A DNA stretch of 64,000 nt, taken from NCBI GenBank assembly GCA_001574975.1, contig KQ965738.1, forward strand, positions 791,540 through 855,539, read 5' to 3'. The notes under the pieces are model-generated. The model had not been told where the DNA came from. It searched no databases and worked only from the letters and a program-made list of their open reading frames with translations. The translations under genes were made by a program, and so were the position numbers. Source of the stretch: Gonapodya prolifera JEL478. Taxonomy: Eukaryota > Monoblepharomycota > Monoblepharidomycetes > Monoblepharidales > Gonapodyaceae. Every line of letters begins with the position of its first letter. Positions within the stretch are counted from its first letter, which is position 1. Positions 35,201 to 47,773 of the stretch are shown piece after piece.

Positions 35201-37693
35201 TGCGTCAGAGCTCCAATATTTTCAAATGTCGTTAGAAGGTCAGAAAGGAACTTTGTTGATCCTCCCATGCTCAAAGATGCACCAACGAGGGTTCCTTCCT
35301 CTGCAGTGCGCGACTTCGCAGGCGTCCTTCGCTGCGACGCAACACGCTTAGGGACTTCCGTCTTGGACTCTGCTTCTCTGTCCCGATCCTCCAAATCCTT
35401 TCGGTCGATGAGCTTCACAGATGACACGGCACCCTTCGGTCTTTCGTCGAGTATTGTGGCCTCCTTAGGGGTATCATTTTCCTTGTTTCTACGCACAGTG
35501 GCTCTTCGACTGGGAATCCTCTGGGGGGGGGGTGAGCTATCGCGATCTTGAGATCCGACAGTGCGCTTGGGCTCCTCTAAGTCGTCTTTGTCTCTCCTGC
35601 TCCTCTCTCTTTCCTTGGTACTTGAAGTGAATACCTTTGAAAAACCGTCTTTGAATGTGTCCACAAAGCTACGCTGCGATCTAAGTCTCCGTTCTTCTGG
35701 CTCCGGCGTCTTCGGCACTGGCGTTGCCACACTTGCAGATGATTGCCCACCACCAGGGCTAATGAAAGACTGGCGTCGATTCAGAGCTCGCAGAGCTTCG
35801 GCAAAGGAACGTCTCTTGCGAAGCCGTGATGTGTCTTCTTCCGGAGAGGTGGCCACTTCCGCTTGGGGCTGAGACTGATTAGTGCGTCCGCTGGTGCCCA
35901 CTGGAGGCTTGATACTTGAGGTGGAAGGGGTGGGCCTCACCCTCTGCCCTTGTTCCATCGAACGCTTATCGGATTCCCTGGTGTCAATTCGATCCAATGG
36001 CGGCCTATTTGTGATACCAGCTTTGTCATTCTTCTGCAATGTGGATTTTCCGCCGGAAGGCTTGTCCCACTCTCCTCGTACATCTCCTCCAACTGCAAAT
36101 CCAGACCACATTCCCCGAGCAGCTCCCACTGGACTTCCCGCCTCAGCTCCGGTGGGGCTGGGTTGTTCACGATTCCGGCCGCGGGAACCATCCATGGACA
36201 AATGCTGAAGTGACGGCTTCTGTGATCGCATCACTAAGTCATCGAAACTTTGCGGTGTTGATAGCGTAGATCCAGAATCGGACGAGTCAACTTGTATTGG
36301 GGGTAGTTTCGGACGCCTTCGGGATTCACTGCGGCTTGGTGAGGAGCCCCGTGGACCAAATCCATCACCGCTGGGGCGCTCATGGTCGGCGCTGGGGCGG
36401 CGAGTTCCAGCGGTAGAAGACGGGGGCGTAGGGAGCACATTCTGGGGGTGTACGCCATTTTGGTTCACATGTGAGGAAGACACGGAAGACTGAGTTCGGT
36501 GACGAGGGGAGCGAGGTGGGGCAGAGTCTTTCGGATTCCAACAATGCACTTAGGTTTGGAGAAAGTAGCAACATCATAGACACGAACGCACCTTCTGCCC
36601 TTCTTCGGTCTCGATTCGACTCACGGAGACTGGTCTTGGATGAGCGCTTGGAAACGGCTTTGCTGTGTTCGACATCCGCACCGTTCCTCCAGCCTGAGTT
36701 TGTTCCCGAAACACTACCATTGGAACCATTCCAAGCCGCGCTCGACTGGGATTGCTGTCGAAGTAGGCCGGGACGCGACGTCGAAGGCTGAAACTCACGA
36801 CCATCTCCATCCCCTTCGGTATAATCCCTAGCTTCATCCCGTCTCATCGACTTTTGGCTCACTCTGGATGGGGTTCGACGCAAAGACCGTGCTCCCGGTC
36901 GCAAACCAGTCTCTCCACGTTCTCGCTCCCTTTCCCTCCCGTCTCGTTCTCTATCCATTTCAAAATCTCTCTCCCGTTCCCGCTCCGCATCTCGGAGCAT
37001 AGTTCCCGCGTCTGAAGTTCTGGTGCGCGAAACAGTAGGTGGGGCCGATAGAATAGGGACTCCGCCTCGGTCCTCCCGCTCCATGGACTTCGCTCTCAAA
37101 CGTCCAGGCTGACTAGCGAAGGTAGGTGGTCTATCCCCGTCGGCCGCTGGAGCGGTTTGGGGTAGTGCACTGAAAGAGGTAGCCGAAAATATAATTGCTG
37201 CACCACCTTCGTCCGCATGAACGGAATGAACGGAACGGGCGGACCGCGGACCTCCCGCCCCAACACTCCGTGATCTTTCAGTCTGAATTGGAGGCGGCTG
37301 CGACCCCATACGAGCGGGACGTGTTGTTGGCGGGGCAGAGAGGATTGGGGGATGATGAGGCTGCGGTGGGCCAGTGGAGTATGGCTGAAAATAGTCCTGA
37401 GGCAAGACAGCCGCCACTTGCGACGTAATGGGGGGTGGCACTAAGCTCTTTTCTCGGGTGGATGTGGGAGCAGCAGAAGTAGCCCGAGATTGTTGTTGTG
37501 ACGGTGCGTTGGGGCGTCGTCCACGAGGTTCATCGCGTGTGTCCACAGAGAGGCGGGGCGGGTTTGGTGGGGGTACCGGGTTTGCATCCTTTTTGCTCCT
37601 GGAGAAAGCGCTCAGCAAACCGCGGAATCCGCCGCTACGGTCACTCTGAACACTGTTCTGTTGCTGCACTCCTCCCTGTTGGCGAGAAGACAT
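32217..37693 (-). CDS. Very large intrinsically disordered protein (about 1780 residues)
   Basis: Three long frames join in phase: complement(36592..37693, 34890..36527, 32217..34825), with two 64-bp introns, to about 1782 residues. No folded domain is visible. Composition is Ser/Arg/Pro/Thr-rich, with an Arg-Glu stretch ('RERERERGETG'), several basic Ser-rich segments (for example 'RKRRSFAEALRALNRRQSF'), and an Asp/Glu/Tyr-rich acidic block at about 33060-33540. The phrase SFDDL recurs three times, each followed by a basic Ser-containing segment ('SFDDLVMRSQKP', 'SFDDLRRRGTL', 'SFDDLKRGAS'), which suggests a short linear motif, perhaps a phosphorylation or docking site. A scaffold or cortex role is only a guess. 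The continuous open frame over more than 5 kb makes coding status firm. Confidence 0.8.
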
Positions 37694-38429
37694 CTCTCTT
37701 TATTACCCAGGCTGAAGGAGTTGCAGACAAGAAGCCAAGATTCGAGGAGGAGAATCGAATAAAAGAAGCGATCAGAACAAGCACGAGTCCTCAAGCAGCA
37801 CAAGTTCCACTTCACAACATGGGTTCCCCAAACGATTTTCCGTTCTCCTGACAGCGAGTTCTCTTATACGGCTCCTCTCCCGGCACAGCTTTTGCTCGAG
37901 TAAACGCTTCCTCAGAGTCTCAATCCCTCCTCCTTTCTAGTTAGCTGCGTTGAGAAAACAGTCCCATATGCCCTCAAAGAATGGAAGGGCCTCAAGCCAA
38001 GACTGTCAGACGGATTTCTCCTCCAACATCCTCGACCTATCCGTGATGTTTCAAGCTCACGTCTTGATGCCGTCCTACCAGCTTTCCTTCAGGTTGCGGC
38101 GCCCACCAACGAAAAGCCACACCAAGCGACGACCAGGATCTCACCTGCCCCTTCTCTCCAGCTATCAATCTGCTGAGCCCTGAGCTCCGTGAAGTTGATT
38201 CCCGCAATCGTTAGTGTAAGGGCTAGGAAGTTCGGAGGCAAAGAAATTGGGAGTTCAGATTACCATGCGCCCCCAACACTCCCCACGCTCCCAATGGAAT
38301 TCCCTCCCTTCACACAATTCAATTTTATTAACCCGTTTCTGTTAGTACAGCTTGTTAATGCAGAACCAACTCCATGAAAATTGGGTCAATAAGGTGGATT
38401 GGTCGATGATGTATGGAACAAGCAAATTT
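37694..38429. other. Intergenic, likely promoter of the large disordered protein gene
   Basis: About 735 bp between the start of the disordered-protein gene and the 3' end of the TMEM14 gene, both on the minus strand. No convincing frame, repeat or structural RNA was recognised. Confidence 0.5.
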
Positions 38430-39178
38430 TCAAGCAGGGCGGTCGGACGAAGTCTGTGCATGCAGCTGCATGCTTTTGTTTCCATTGGCCAAGAGAGAGA
38501 CTGCCCCGACACCGGCCATGACCGAGAAGAAGAAGTCTTGGGCAAAAATGACGGTTAAGCAAGAAAGAGAAGTCAGAATGAGAATTTTACCATGTGAACG
38601 GAAAATCAGTGGAACGGAAGCTGCAGTGAGAACAGCTGATGTGACTGCAGTGAAGTTTAGCGATGAGGTTTCCGTGATGATGTTGCAAGCCAAAAAACCA
38701 TGTCCTACCAGTTGCCAGATTATAACCGAGGGCGACGTCATATTTCTTTGAGTTGTACGACCCAATTAGCTGACTGTGTGCACAGGATGACGGTGCATTA
38801 CGAATTCACCCCAAACAATATCTTCTAAATGTGAACAAACCCACCCTGCATAAAGGTATGATGCACCTAGTACTCCAGAGAGAAGACCGAATCGAGATTT
38901 TCCGGCATAATGGGCGTAAAGGCCTGTGTATGAAGTATCGATGTTTTGGTTTAACATATTACGGACGAATACAAACCATTTACCTCCTCCAAGACACGTA
39001 GAGCTTGCAATAAAGTGCGGCATCGGGTCTATCTGCTGGGAGAAACTTGACACTAAGAAATACGAGAGGTTAAGCACGTTGTGCTGATCGCAAGCTCGCT
39101 CTCCTTTTCCGGCTACTCACACGAGCCAACAACTCTCTCGAGTGAATTTGCTTCGTGCTGCTCCTTTAGCGACGCCAT
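38430..39178 (-). CDS. TMEM14-family small membrane protein
   Basis: Six exons, complement(39121..39178, 38984..39052, 38923..38845, 38709..38773, 38591..38644, 38430..38536), join in phase to 143 residues. After splicing the TMEM14 pattern appears: 'LGGGLYAHYAGKSRFGLLSG', 'VLGASYLYAGQLI', then 'YDVALGYNLATVTSAVLTA' and 'FFFSVMAGVGAVSLLANGNK'. This gives four short hydrophobic helices with the glycine-rich spacing of the family. Animal TMEM14 proteins sit in the mitochondrial inner membrane (TMEM14C takes part in haem precursor transport); a similar location here is an inference. All five introns are 54-71 bp with consensus-like ends. About 35 N-terminal residues before the first helix are not conserved. 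Confidence 0.75.
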
Positions 39179-39307
39179 CAAGGAGAATGACTGTGTTTGG
39201 GTTGAGACACAGATTGGACCACGGAAGGGGCATGACCGAAAGGGCTGACTCATCATTACTGCATTAAAAGAAAGATTATGAAGAAGTTAATAAATATTGT
39301 TTTGCTA

Positions 39308-41562
39308 TTATTTGCATCCGAACATCCGTCCAGCTGGCGATGGATCTCTTGGGATCCAACCCTGTTCCACTCCCAACTTGTAGTTGAAGTCTGGCGCAAC
39401 AGGAACACCGTTATTTTCCTGAGTTCGCCAAGTCCAGTATATCCAACCCTGAAAGAAAAAATAAATCATTTTAGGGTCAAAGCATGTGAGAACATGCAAA
39501 AAACTCACAATTCCGTTTTTCTCCGCCATGTCCATCTGTGTCTCGGTCCATTGTCGCATCATCGTCTTCTTAGTGCTATCAAAGAAGCGATAGTCAGACA
39601 TCTGAGGGCTCAGGCATGAGCAATTGCAAGTGTTCGGGTATGGTGATGCAGTGTAGGTTCCATCACTGCGTGCGTTCTCATACATCCCGTTGATGTATTG
39701 AGCACAGTCGGTCCACGCTGCCGAGAACTCGCCCACCATCGTGGGAGCTCGTGTCGTGTTATACGTTCTTGTGGTGGTGCCCCAATTGTTGCAAGCGTAG
39801 TTCATGCGGTCCTTCGGGAAAGCACGGTTACAAGGCGCTCCACCTTCGACATGCAGCCACACTCACAGTCCAATTAAGACTCAACTCAGCCAATGTATAG
39901 ATGGAATAGAAGTGGAAGTCCATGAAAACGTCACCGAGTCCAAACGCTGCAGGTGTTTGGCCTCCAAGCACGCCAAGGAACTGGAACCCGTCGTTAATGC
40001 CGAACTTAGGACCTCCGGTTGGGTATAAAGTCTGGTCTGCAGTGATGACCCGCAATTTCGCGATGACATCAATATACCAGTTCGAGACCTTCTGTTGGTT
40101 TTCTGGTGTCATGAAAATAAGAGTTGGCTCGTTCAGCATCTCCAAGAACTTGACGTGGGTGTAATTAGGCCCGGCGCAAGCTTTGACAACAGCCTCCAGT
40201 GTCGCTGTTGTCCGGCCAAAGTAGTTCTGCGAGTTGAACTCCCAATCAAAGAAGGCCTCACGACCGCTAGAGACCGGCAAAAGCTTTAGCCATATCGGAA
40301 AATTAAAAAACAATACACAACAAACCTTAATCCCCAGGGGTTCTGATTTCCAGGGGCGTCGTGAAGGTCAATTTTCACATTGAGACCGTACTTTCGGGCC
40401 CACCCAATAACGCGGTCGATGTACTTCCACCCAACATTCTCTGGGTACGGATCCGACGCGTTCGCATTGAGAGCCCAGTAGTTTATTGGAATACTATGAA
40501 CGTTTTGAGTATTACGACATAAACGAATTCCAGGAGTTGACTCATCCCTCACCGAATCAAATTCAACCCCACCTCAGAAATTTCTTTAATGTCTTGTTCC
40601 GTGATGAATGTGTCATAGTGGTTTTCAAGCAAGGTGGTACAAGCAGCCTTTCCGATGGTGCTGCATAAGATCCACTCGTCCCGTACTCGGGTACCATTAG
40701 CGAGGGTAAAAATGGAGGGAACGAGGAAAGGCTATCATTGCTCGGATAAGTTTGGACTTCATCGAACCTCAAAAATGTAAGCACTGACCTCCGGAACAAT
40801 CCAGCCACCCAAGTTTACACCTCGAATGACATCGAGGCTTTTGAGCGGAAGTGGATACACTGCAGTCGAAGAGGGTGAAGCACTACTCGTAGTAGTTGAT
40901 GATGGGTTGATGGACGTAGTTGCTGCAGCGGTTGTAGAAGGAGCGCCGACTGAAATGCTGACACTTGCTTCCGCATTCGACCCCGCATTGGCAGCCTGTA
41001 CCACAATATGTTGATCAAATTTTTAATACCTGCGAAATCATCATGGACTCGCCTCAGGTTTCTGAGAGTTCCCTCTTGTACCAAAGCCTACTCCCAAACC
41101 AATTGCAGCGGCGGCCAGGGCCGCAGCCACGACACCTCCAATAATCCACTTTTTGCGACTAGACTTCTTTTCGGTGTTGCCGGCAGCCTCCAAACTCCGA
41201 GGTACTACCCCTGCTCCTCCAATGGCGGCGTGTTCGTTGATAGAGGCGGACGGGGGCGGCAATTTTGTCATTATGGGTTGCATGCTCGCTTCAGAGTCAT
41301 AGCCAGAGGTACTGCCATCTTCTACTTGACTCTCAGCTCTTGGGGAATATGGTTGCGGACTTTCGGGCCCACTCCCGTATGGTATATACTTTCTCGCTGG
41401 AGACAGAGAATTGGCCGGCGCCGAGAGCAAATCTGTCGATGATGCGGTCACTCCGGTATTGGGAGCAGATTCGACTGATGCAGGAATGGGTTGGAGAGGG
41501 ACATCCTTGTCACCAACGGAGTCGGAAGCAGGTGGCGTCAGCGAAGACGCAGATGAATCCAT
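39308..41562 (-). CDS. Glucan 1,3-beta-glucosidase (GH5 exo-1,3-glucanase), membrane-anchored
   Basis: Cell-wall glucan-modifying enzyme. Seven exons, complement(41053..41562, 40789..40995, 40553..40731, 40326..40493, 39867..40266, 39509..39811, 39308..39448), give 635 residues. About 135 cytosolic Ser/Pro-rich residues precede 'KKWIIGGVVAAALAAAAIGL', a membrane anchor, so this is a type II protein like fungal ExgD. The GH5 catalytic region contains 'VIRGVNLGGWIVPE', 'HYDTFITEQDI', 'NLIRIPINYWAL', 'KIDLHDAPGNQNPWG', acid/base 'EMLNEP' (Glu ~401), 'DFHFYSIYTLAELSLNW', nucleophile 'TMVGEFSAAW' (Glu ~516) and 'GWIYWTWRT'. The first intron (40996-41052) begins with GC instead of GT. All catalytic elements are present, so activity is expected. 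Confidence 0.92.
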
Positions 41563-42058
41563 GAAGACGATATGTTAAAGGCTGGGAGAGCACAGCGATG
41601 TGCAAGTCTGTTTGTACTGTAGGAGAGGTGAGGCTTTGTATCCCCGCTTGCTTCCCTGGCAAGTTGCCGAAGAGCTCTTACTTTTTCACAGGTCTCGCTC
41701 AATCAGTCGCTAGCGCTGATGACTACAGTGAGATGACCGTTTCCGCTGAGAATGTGGGTGTTTGTTTTCAAGCCGTAATTGGAAATACTTTGAGGAATTG
41801 ATGTGGAGGTTCACCCGGATACAACATATTTTGCCGAAATTGGACCCTTCTTTTCTTCAATACATACATCTCTATGAATTGTATTGACACATCTATAAAA
41901 TTCTTCGCTTCATTTACTTATGCAGATAAGAGTGTTTGCAAAAACTAGTGCACATGCGAACCACATGATTTGGAACAACGGGTATCAGTCCTTACACTGC
42001 TCGAGCTTCTCGTCCAAATTCCACTTCTGCATTCCATACGTATCGATTGCGTAAAAAT
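41563..42058. other. Intergenic, no supported feature
   Basis: Upstream of the glucanase gene and downstream of the next minus-strand gene. AT-rich around 41820-41950. No gene, repeat or RNA was recognised. Confidence 0.5.
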
Positions 42059-43638
42059 TCACTCAGCACTCCTCCCATTCAAACCTTGAGGTTGCCTTAT
42101 CACCAACGCTGCAGCCAGCGCAGCGCCCCAGTTGGCTCCAAATGCACCGATTCCTCCATTAGCCGTCAGTTGACGCATATTAGGGCCGACGTTCCCAACA
42201 AGCGGTGCACTGTTTGCCCCGACAAAGTGCCTACTGTGAGCCCTGGCAAATGGTCCAGACGTGTGGTAAAGGGGATGGACGTGGCGAGAATGCACCATAG
42301 AGATCCCCGAGTCTCCTTCATCCTTGGTCGCCCACCACTCGCTTGGATCTCTTTCGCCCTCCTTCCAAGCCCAAACATCCTCCCCTCCTACCCCTGCGTA
42401 CACCTTTGTGTCCTCCACCCATCGCGCAACACGAGAGAGTCGCGTTGCACGTTCCGCAGCTTCCTCATCATGTGCCTGTGACAAAGATTGGCCAGCCATG
42501 CAGCGGGTGCGGAGGTGTGCCGCCATGAGCGCGGCAGCGGTGCGTGATGCGTGCACGACTGGCGGAAGCTGGGAGGTGAGCGCCGGAAGAGGCGAAATGC
42601 GTTTTGGCGGCGCACCAGGGCTGGCCCCAGTGAGAGGACCGGGTGGAGGAGTGGTGGATGGGGATGGCAAATCCGTTGCAACTCGGCGGAGAGTCGAATT
42701 GACACCGGGCAGCAAGAACGACTCCTGCGAGTGCAGCTTCCCATGACTATCCATTAATGCGCTGGTGTACTTTTCATTGGTTGGCAAAGTTGCCAGCGAT
42801 GAGGGGGTTGGCCGCGGGTGGGTAAGGAGGGGTAAGGGGTCGCATGCATCTGGTGGTGGAAGGCGAACGGGGGGAATTCGACCAGATTCGGTGGGCTCGG
42901 AGCTGCATCGGACGGTATACCAAAATGACATTAAAATTTGGGGTCATGGAAAATGAAATCGTTCACTTACGCAACAACAGGTGTCAAGGGCGGTGTCAGG
43001 GCAGGTGACTGCTGTGTGTGCGCAGGGCTCGGCCTGGAAGGCAAAGCGGCAGGGGAATGCGCGAGTTGCTGGTGTCGCTCCATAAGTTTTTGGGCATACC
43101 CTGCCATGAGCACCGGTAGAGATTGATAAGGTATCGCAACTTCTCCTTGTGGCGTTACTCGTGCAAAATTCTGTCTTTCGGTGCAAGATTGTTGCAGGAG
43201 ACGACTCAAAGACTGCTGGCGGTGTATTTCGAAATTCCTGGAGGGGGGTATCAAAATTGTTGCGCTGTCCCGGGAAGTAGTCACACGCGGGGAAGCGTCC
43301 TGAGTACGAATAAAGCCATGCAGCCGCAGTAGGTCCAGAAAACGGCTCTCTCCGTTGGAGGTGACTACTGTGGGCGGTGTCGGACAACTGACACCGCCAT
43401 TGAGGGAACCAGGGACTCGAAGAAGCTGAGGAAGTCGGTTGGCGGAGTCGCGACGAAGCTTCTTGCGGGGAGGTCCATGCGGGGAGACCTCCGAGGCGAG
43501 GGTTTGGGAAAGGGAAAGTGGGTCAACTTCCAATCCGGAATCACTGCCCTCTCTTCGGCGTCTTCTAGTGCGGGTAAAATCGGTAGGAGAAGGAAGGAAA
43601 GGCATGGTAGGTGTTTGCTGCAGAGAAACTGTTGCCAT
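42059..43638 (-). CDS. Hypothetical protein, possibly nuclear
   Basis: Two exons, complement(42971..43638, 42059..42902), joined in phase through a 68-bp intron, give 503 residues. No domain is recognised. A basic cluster ('RTRRRRREG', 'PPRKKLRRD') near the N-terminus could be a nuclear localisation signal. A short structured-looking segment follows: 'ESRFLDLLRLHGFIRTQ' and 'HRQQSLSRLLQQS', then 'LPVLMAGYAQKLMERHQQLA'. The second exon contains 'ASRTAAALMAAHLRTRCMA', 'EEAAERATRLSRVARWVED' and a Trp-rich patch ('DVWAWKEGERDPSEWWATK'). The alternation of helical blocks and Pro/Ser linkers fits a regulatory or scaffold protein. Function unknown. Confidence 0.6.
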
Positions 43639-44123
43639 GCCGATGATTGATTTTCGTGGAAGGGAAAATTGGGAAGTTGCTCGTCAGTCAGCACACCGAC
43701 TTCTTTTTGCCGGAGAACCGGAGCTGTTCGGATCTTCCCAACTGACGACCGCCTCGCCAATCTCAGCGTTTTCTTGTCTGACACAGCCCTCTCTGTGTTC
43801 TGTCACGACACAGCCCTTCTCTCTCTAAATATCAATTCTCCGATTGCCCTGAGCCCTGTCGTGTCGCAATTGTGGTCCCGGCGGTCCCGGCGGTCCATTT
43901 TCGTTCCAACAGAAGTCGCTCATTCATTTATTTCTTTAGTATTTGTCACCCATCTCCTTTTTACACTCTGTATCTTTTGTAAATGGAAACGGCACAACAT
44001 GAGAGTCGGGGACTCTTCCAATTCAACCGGCCGGACCGTCCCTCCGCTTAGATCCCTTGATTTGGAGTGATTGGAGCGATTCTTCGTTCATCCCGTGCCC
44101 ACTACACTTGCATTCGTACCGAC
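43639..44123. other. Divergent intergenic region
   Basis: Separates the divergently transcribed hypothetical gene (minus) and the amidotransferase gene (plus), so it probably holds both promoters. A direct duplication of the 9-mer CGGTCCCGG is visible at about 43870-43890. No gene is supported. Confidence 0.5.
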
Positions 44124-45280
44124 ATGGCGTCCGCAGGGAGGGAGATCCGAATCGCCGTGCTGGTGTGCGACGGTTTGTCGGATTGGCACAAGACCCGAAT
44201 GGGCGATCAGATGCTATGGTGCGCTTGAGCTTTCTAACGATCATCACCCCATTCCTCAATGTTTGACATGCATCTCTCGGTCACGTTCGTCCCCACGGTT
44301 GGCGACCTACGATCAGGTTTCCACGTCTTCTTAATGCCGCTTCCGACCGACATTTCTCACATCTGAACCTCAAACTCATGTTCGACCGATATGATACATT
44401 TTCGGGTCAACTTCCATCCTCCGACCTTGTCTCCACCTACGCCGCGTGCGTCATAACGGGCTCCAAAGCAAACGCGTTCGACCAGGATCCGTGGATTCAG
44501 CAACTCAAAGCATTTGTCTTAGACAACCACGAGCGAACCAGGATGATTGGTATATGCTTCGGGCACCAGTTGCTCGCTGAGGCGTTTGGCGGGAAGGTTG
44601 GACGAATGGAGGGCGGATGGGAGTCGGGGTGGGCTGATGTGCAATCCGTCGGCGATCTTGGAACTGAACTGTGGGGTCGAGATCACATTGCTATGATGTT
44701 CTCGCACCAGGTGAGTTTTTCCAGACCGCCTGGTAGGGCCTTCGGGTCCCGCGACGAAAGGTTATCGGGAGAGAAAAATCATCGAAGCGCGGTAACATTA
44801 TTTGGGACCAATGTTCTTATTTTTATGGATTGGTCGCTGCTCGTCTGCGCTGCAGCACGGGATGCGCCGCTGTTTTTACACAACTCTCGCTTCACAGGAT
44901 CACGTCGAAGTAACACCTCCCGGCTTCACCGTCCTCCTTTCCAACAACCGAGCCCCGAACCATTCTCAAGTAATGGGTGACACCTGCCTCAGCGTGCAAG
45001 GCCACCCGGAGATGATCGCGAGCGGTGCGTGAATGGTGGTCGTGTGTCTCGTCACTCATCAGATAAAGCTGACACTGCCTTTCCTCCATGCGGGCACCCT
45101 TGCACCATAGACGTGTCCGCGATCGTTGAGTATCGAACCGTCGTCAGCCCCGTGTTCGATCCCGTTTGGGCCGCACAGGTGCAGGCGGGACTCAGCCAAC
45201 CGGTGGACGATGTTTTCGTAGGTGCCAAACTGCTCGCGTTCATTCTTGACGGGAGGAAGGGAATGAAGGACGTACGATGA
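44124..45280 (+). CDS. Class I glutamine amidotransferase-like protein
   Basis: Exons 44124..44218, 44317..44710, 44898..45024 and 45111..45280 give 261 residues. The whole protein is a single GATase-I domain, as in yeast YLR126C-type proteins, with no attached synthetase domain. Motifs: start 'RIAVLVCDGLSDWH', 'FDRYDTFSGQLPSSDLVSTY', 'CVITGSKANAFDQDPWI', nucleophile elbow 'MIGICFGHQLLAEAFGG' and catalytic His in 'CLSVQGHPEMIAS'. Trp32 is rebuilt across the first junction. These proteins are thought to hydrolyse gamma-glutamyl bonds, and their physiological substrate is uncertain. The second intron (187 bp) is somewhat long, but no repeat module is visible in it. Confidence 0.88.
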
Positions 45281-45613
45281 CGTTGTTGTGACTCTAGCGC
45301 TTGTGTTTGGCGGGACCCAATCGAACCCCACACGCATGTACACATTTGTAGACTAGTTACACTATCATGATAGATATGCTCGATGTGTTTTTGTCGGTCC
45401 CCGTGAGCGATATCACAACTTTGCTTTCGGAAGTGGGCGGTTTCCCACGGCAATCCGCATCCCCCCCTTTGAAACTCCCCTCGTCACACCGCCGGCTCCG
45501 CGAAGCTGAGTCCTCGCCCGCGGTTTCGAAGCGCCGGCCAGCTCGCGGTACGCGCTACAACATCACACATTCAACCACCAATCGCGACGGAGCAGAAAAA
45601 CCACTCAAAACGC
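45281..45613. other. Intergenic between convergent genes
   Basis: 332 bp between the 3' ends of the amidotransferase (plus) and hydrolase (minus) genes. Nothing beyond presumed 3' UTRs is seen. Confidence 0.5.
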
Positions 45614-47620
45614 TCACTCAAGCTCCGTGGGTGTCCATCCCGCCTCCCGCGCCAACTTCTTGCCCTCGTCGCTGGTGGCCTTTTCGTAGTTGCGGGACAA
45701 CAAGGCTTGGAACCCGGCCCTGCCCACGTCCCTTCCTACCCCGTCCGTGTTCACGACACAGAACCGGTCCTCCAAGACAGTCCGAGAGTTTGGGTTCCGA
45801 GCAAGCTCGATGGCGGTTGTGATAAATTCGTGGATGCGCGATAAGGAGACCTGGGTTAAGGAGTGGGAGGGGACTGGCACGATAGAGTATGAGCGGATAG
45901 CCTATGTCACTTGAGTTCAATTCCTTAACCCACAGATCAATTGGAACGCCTAACCCATCGTCAAAACCACATCACGATCGTGTTCCGAACACAACCACAC
46001 TCACATGCACCTGCCCCTCAAACACGTCCGCCCAGACGCCGCCTTTCCTTCCGTACCCGTCCTCGCTCCACTTGAGGGCGACGCCGACATGCTCGTCAAA
46101 CGCGCGCTCCAAGTCCCCCGTCACAATGTACGTTGGGGGTAGTGGCGTCCCCGTGACGAAACTGAACAGAGGCGATACAATAGGCCGGTGAAGGATTTTG
46201 TTGGGTGCGTAGTGGTTCTGCCCAACAGGGTGCGTCAGTATGACCGGTACGCCCGTCCCCTCTGCCTTCCGTTAGCGTGCCGTTTGGTCGACCCCCTTTT
46301 ATCCTCTTTCACACAAAAGAACGAAGTTCTCCCTGATCACTACCCAGCGAACATCGTCCTCCCACAACCCTGATTGAAATTTCACAACCCCCTAAACCCG
46401 CTCCCAACCTCCAACCCCTGCACTGGCACCACAAAACTCACCAACCGCTTCGGCCCATCCACCGGCCCACTGGGAATCACAGGCCCAATATCCAACACAT
46501 TAATCAAATTCGACGGGGCGCTTCCCGTCAAATCGGCCCACGGGCTCATCGCAACGACGCCCGCGGGGGGTTCCATCCCGCTCTCCCGGAGGTACAGCGC
46601 CGCGGCAAGGACCAGGTTCCCACCGGCGCTGTCGCCCGCGATGATGATGCGCGAGGGCGAGATGCGCGCTTCATCGAGAAGGTACCGGTAGGTTGTGATC
46701 ACGTCGGCTAATGGAGCAGGGTATGGGTGTTCGGGGGCGAGCCGGTAGTTGATTGCTGTGGGGAGAGTGGGGGAGAGTGGCGGACGAGCAGAAGGGGTGT
46801 AAAAGGGGAACGAAAGGGCTACGTGTAAAGGGGAACGCGAAGAACACGTACCAAAAACCCGTGTCCCCATTCGCGCAAAGGCGACCGTCAGCGGCCTGTG
46901 CGTCGTTGTGGACATGAAGCAAAACCCTCCACCGTCTGTTTCGCGCCAAAAACGACGTGTGGGAGCGGGGAGGATCCATTTACCGATTTTGCACGCGCGA
47001 CGTGACACGTCGAGGGTGGGAAACACTCACGCACGAACAGCACGACGGGCTTGCTGGGGTCACCGACGTGATCCGTGTTGTCATTCACTTCGACCCATTC
47101 GCATTCGATTGCGCCTCCGCCACCCGACGCAGCACCTTTTGCTTCTTCGAGACCCTTCCAGTAACCTTCCCGCTTCACTCTGACCAGCTCCGTCTTGATA
47201 TCCACTGGAAGCGGCCGTTTCGCAGCGTCCTCTTCCATTTCGTCCCGTATGGCTGGGAGCTCTTCCGGGGCGCGCGCTGTCACATGCGGGCGAGATCGGA
47301 GGGTGGAGAGTATGGTTGTTTGTCGGGGTGTCCAGGACTGGGGGAGAGGAGATGGGTGACGAAGAGTCGGTCAGTCTGGATCCGATGCCGATCCAAGCAG
47401 TCGATTTGACCCCGGCCAACACAAGACCAACCGGATGGCCCCGCTGCGGATCGCTCTTTTGTGCTGCATCAGGCGTGTCCGAGTTCTGCTGCGGCTTGCG
47501 GTCGACCTGCGACACGGACGAATATTGGGGTGGAGGGGGCGAAGGAGGTAAAGGAGCGGGAGCGGGCGCGGGCGCAAGCGGTCGCTTGGCAGGGGAAGAG
47601 CGCGAGAAAATGTTGCCCAT
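45614..47620 (-). CDS. Alpha/beta hydrolase, hormone-sensitive lipase (HSL) family
   Basis: Carboxylesterase or lipase-like enzyme. Six exons, complement(47432..47620, 47031..47337, 46852..46935, 46442..46755, 46005..46217, 45614..45850), give about 447 residues. The oxyanion-hole motif 'HGGGFCFMST' is completed by the splice at 47031/46935, where the His codon is split. Further HSL motifs are 'AINYRLAPEHPYPAPLADV', nucleophile elbow 'IIIAGDSAGGNLVLAAALYL', 'MSPWADLTGSAPS', 'PIVSPLFSFVTG', 'YIVTGDLE' (acid) and 'EGQVHVSLS' (His). The N-terminal Pro-rich exon ('MGNIFSRSSPAKRPLAPAPA') begins with MGN, a possible N-myristoylation start. The exon 1 donor is ambiguous (47432 or 47411; both keep frame). 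Confidence 0.85.
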
Positions 47621-47773
47621 CGAAATGCAAATCTGTGGAAAGTGTGTTAACTGTGTGTGTGCGAAATTTGCCGCCTTGCCTGGATTTTGCCGCTGACAAC
47701 GAAACCCCCCAAATCAACTCTTTATCACAGGTGCCCACATTCTCGCTGGACACGGTGCACGGAGCGAGCGGTA

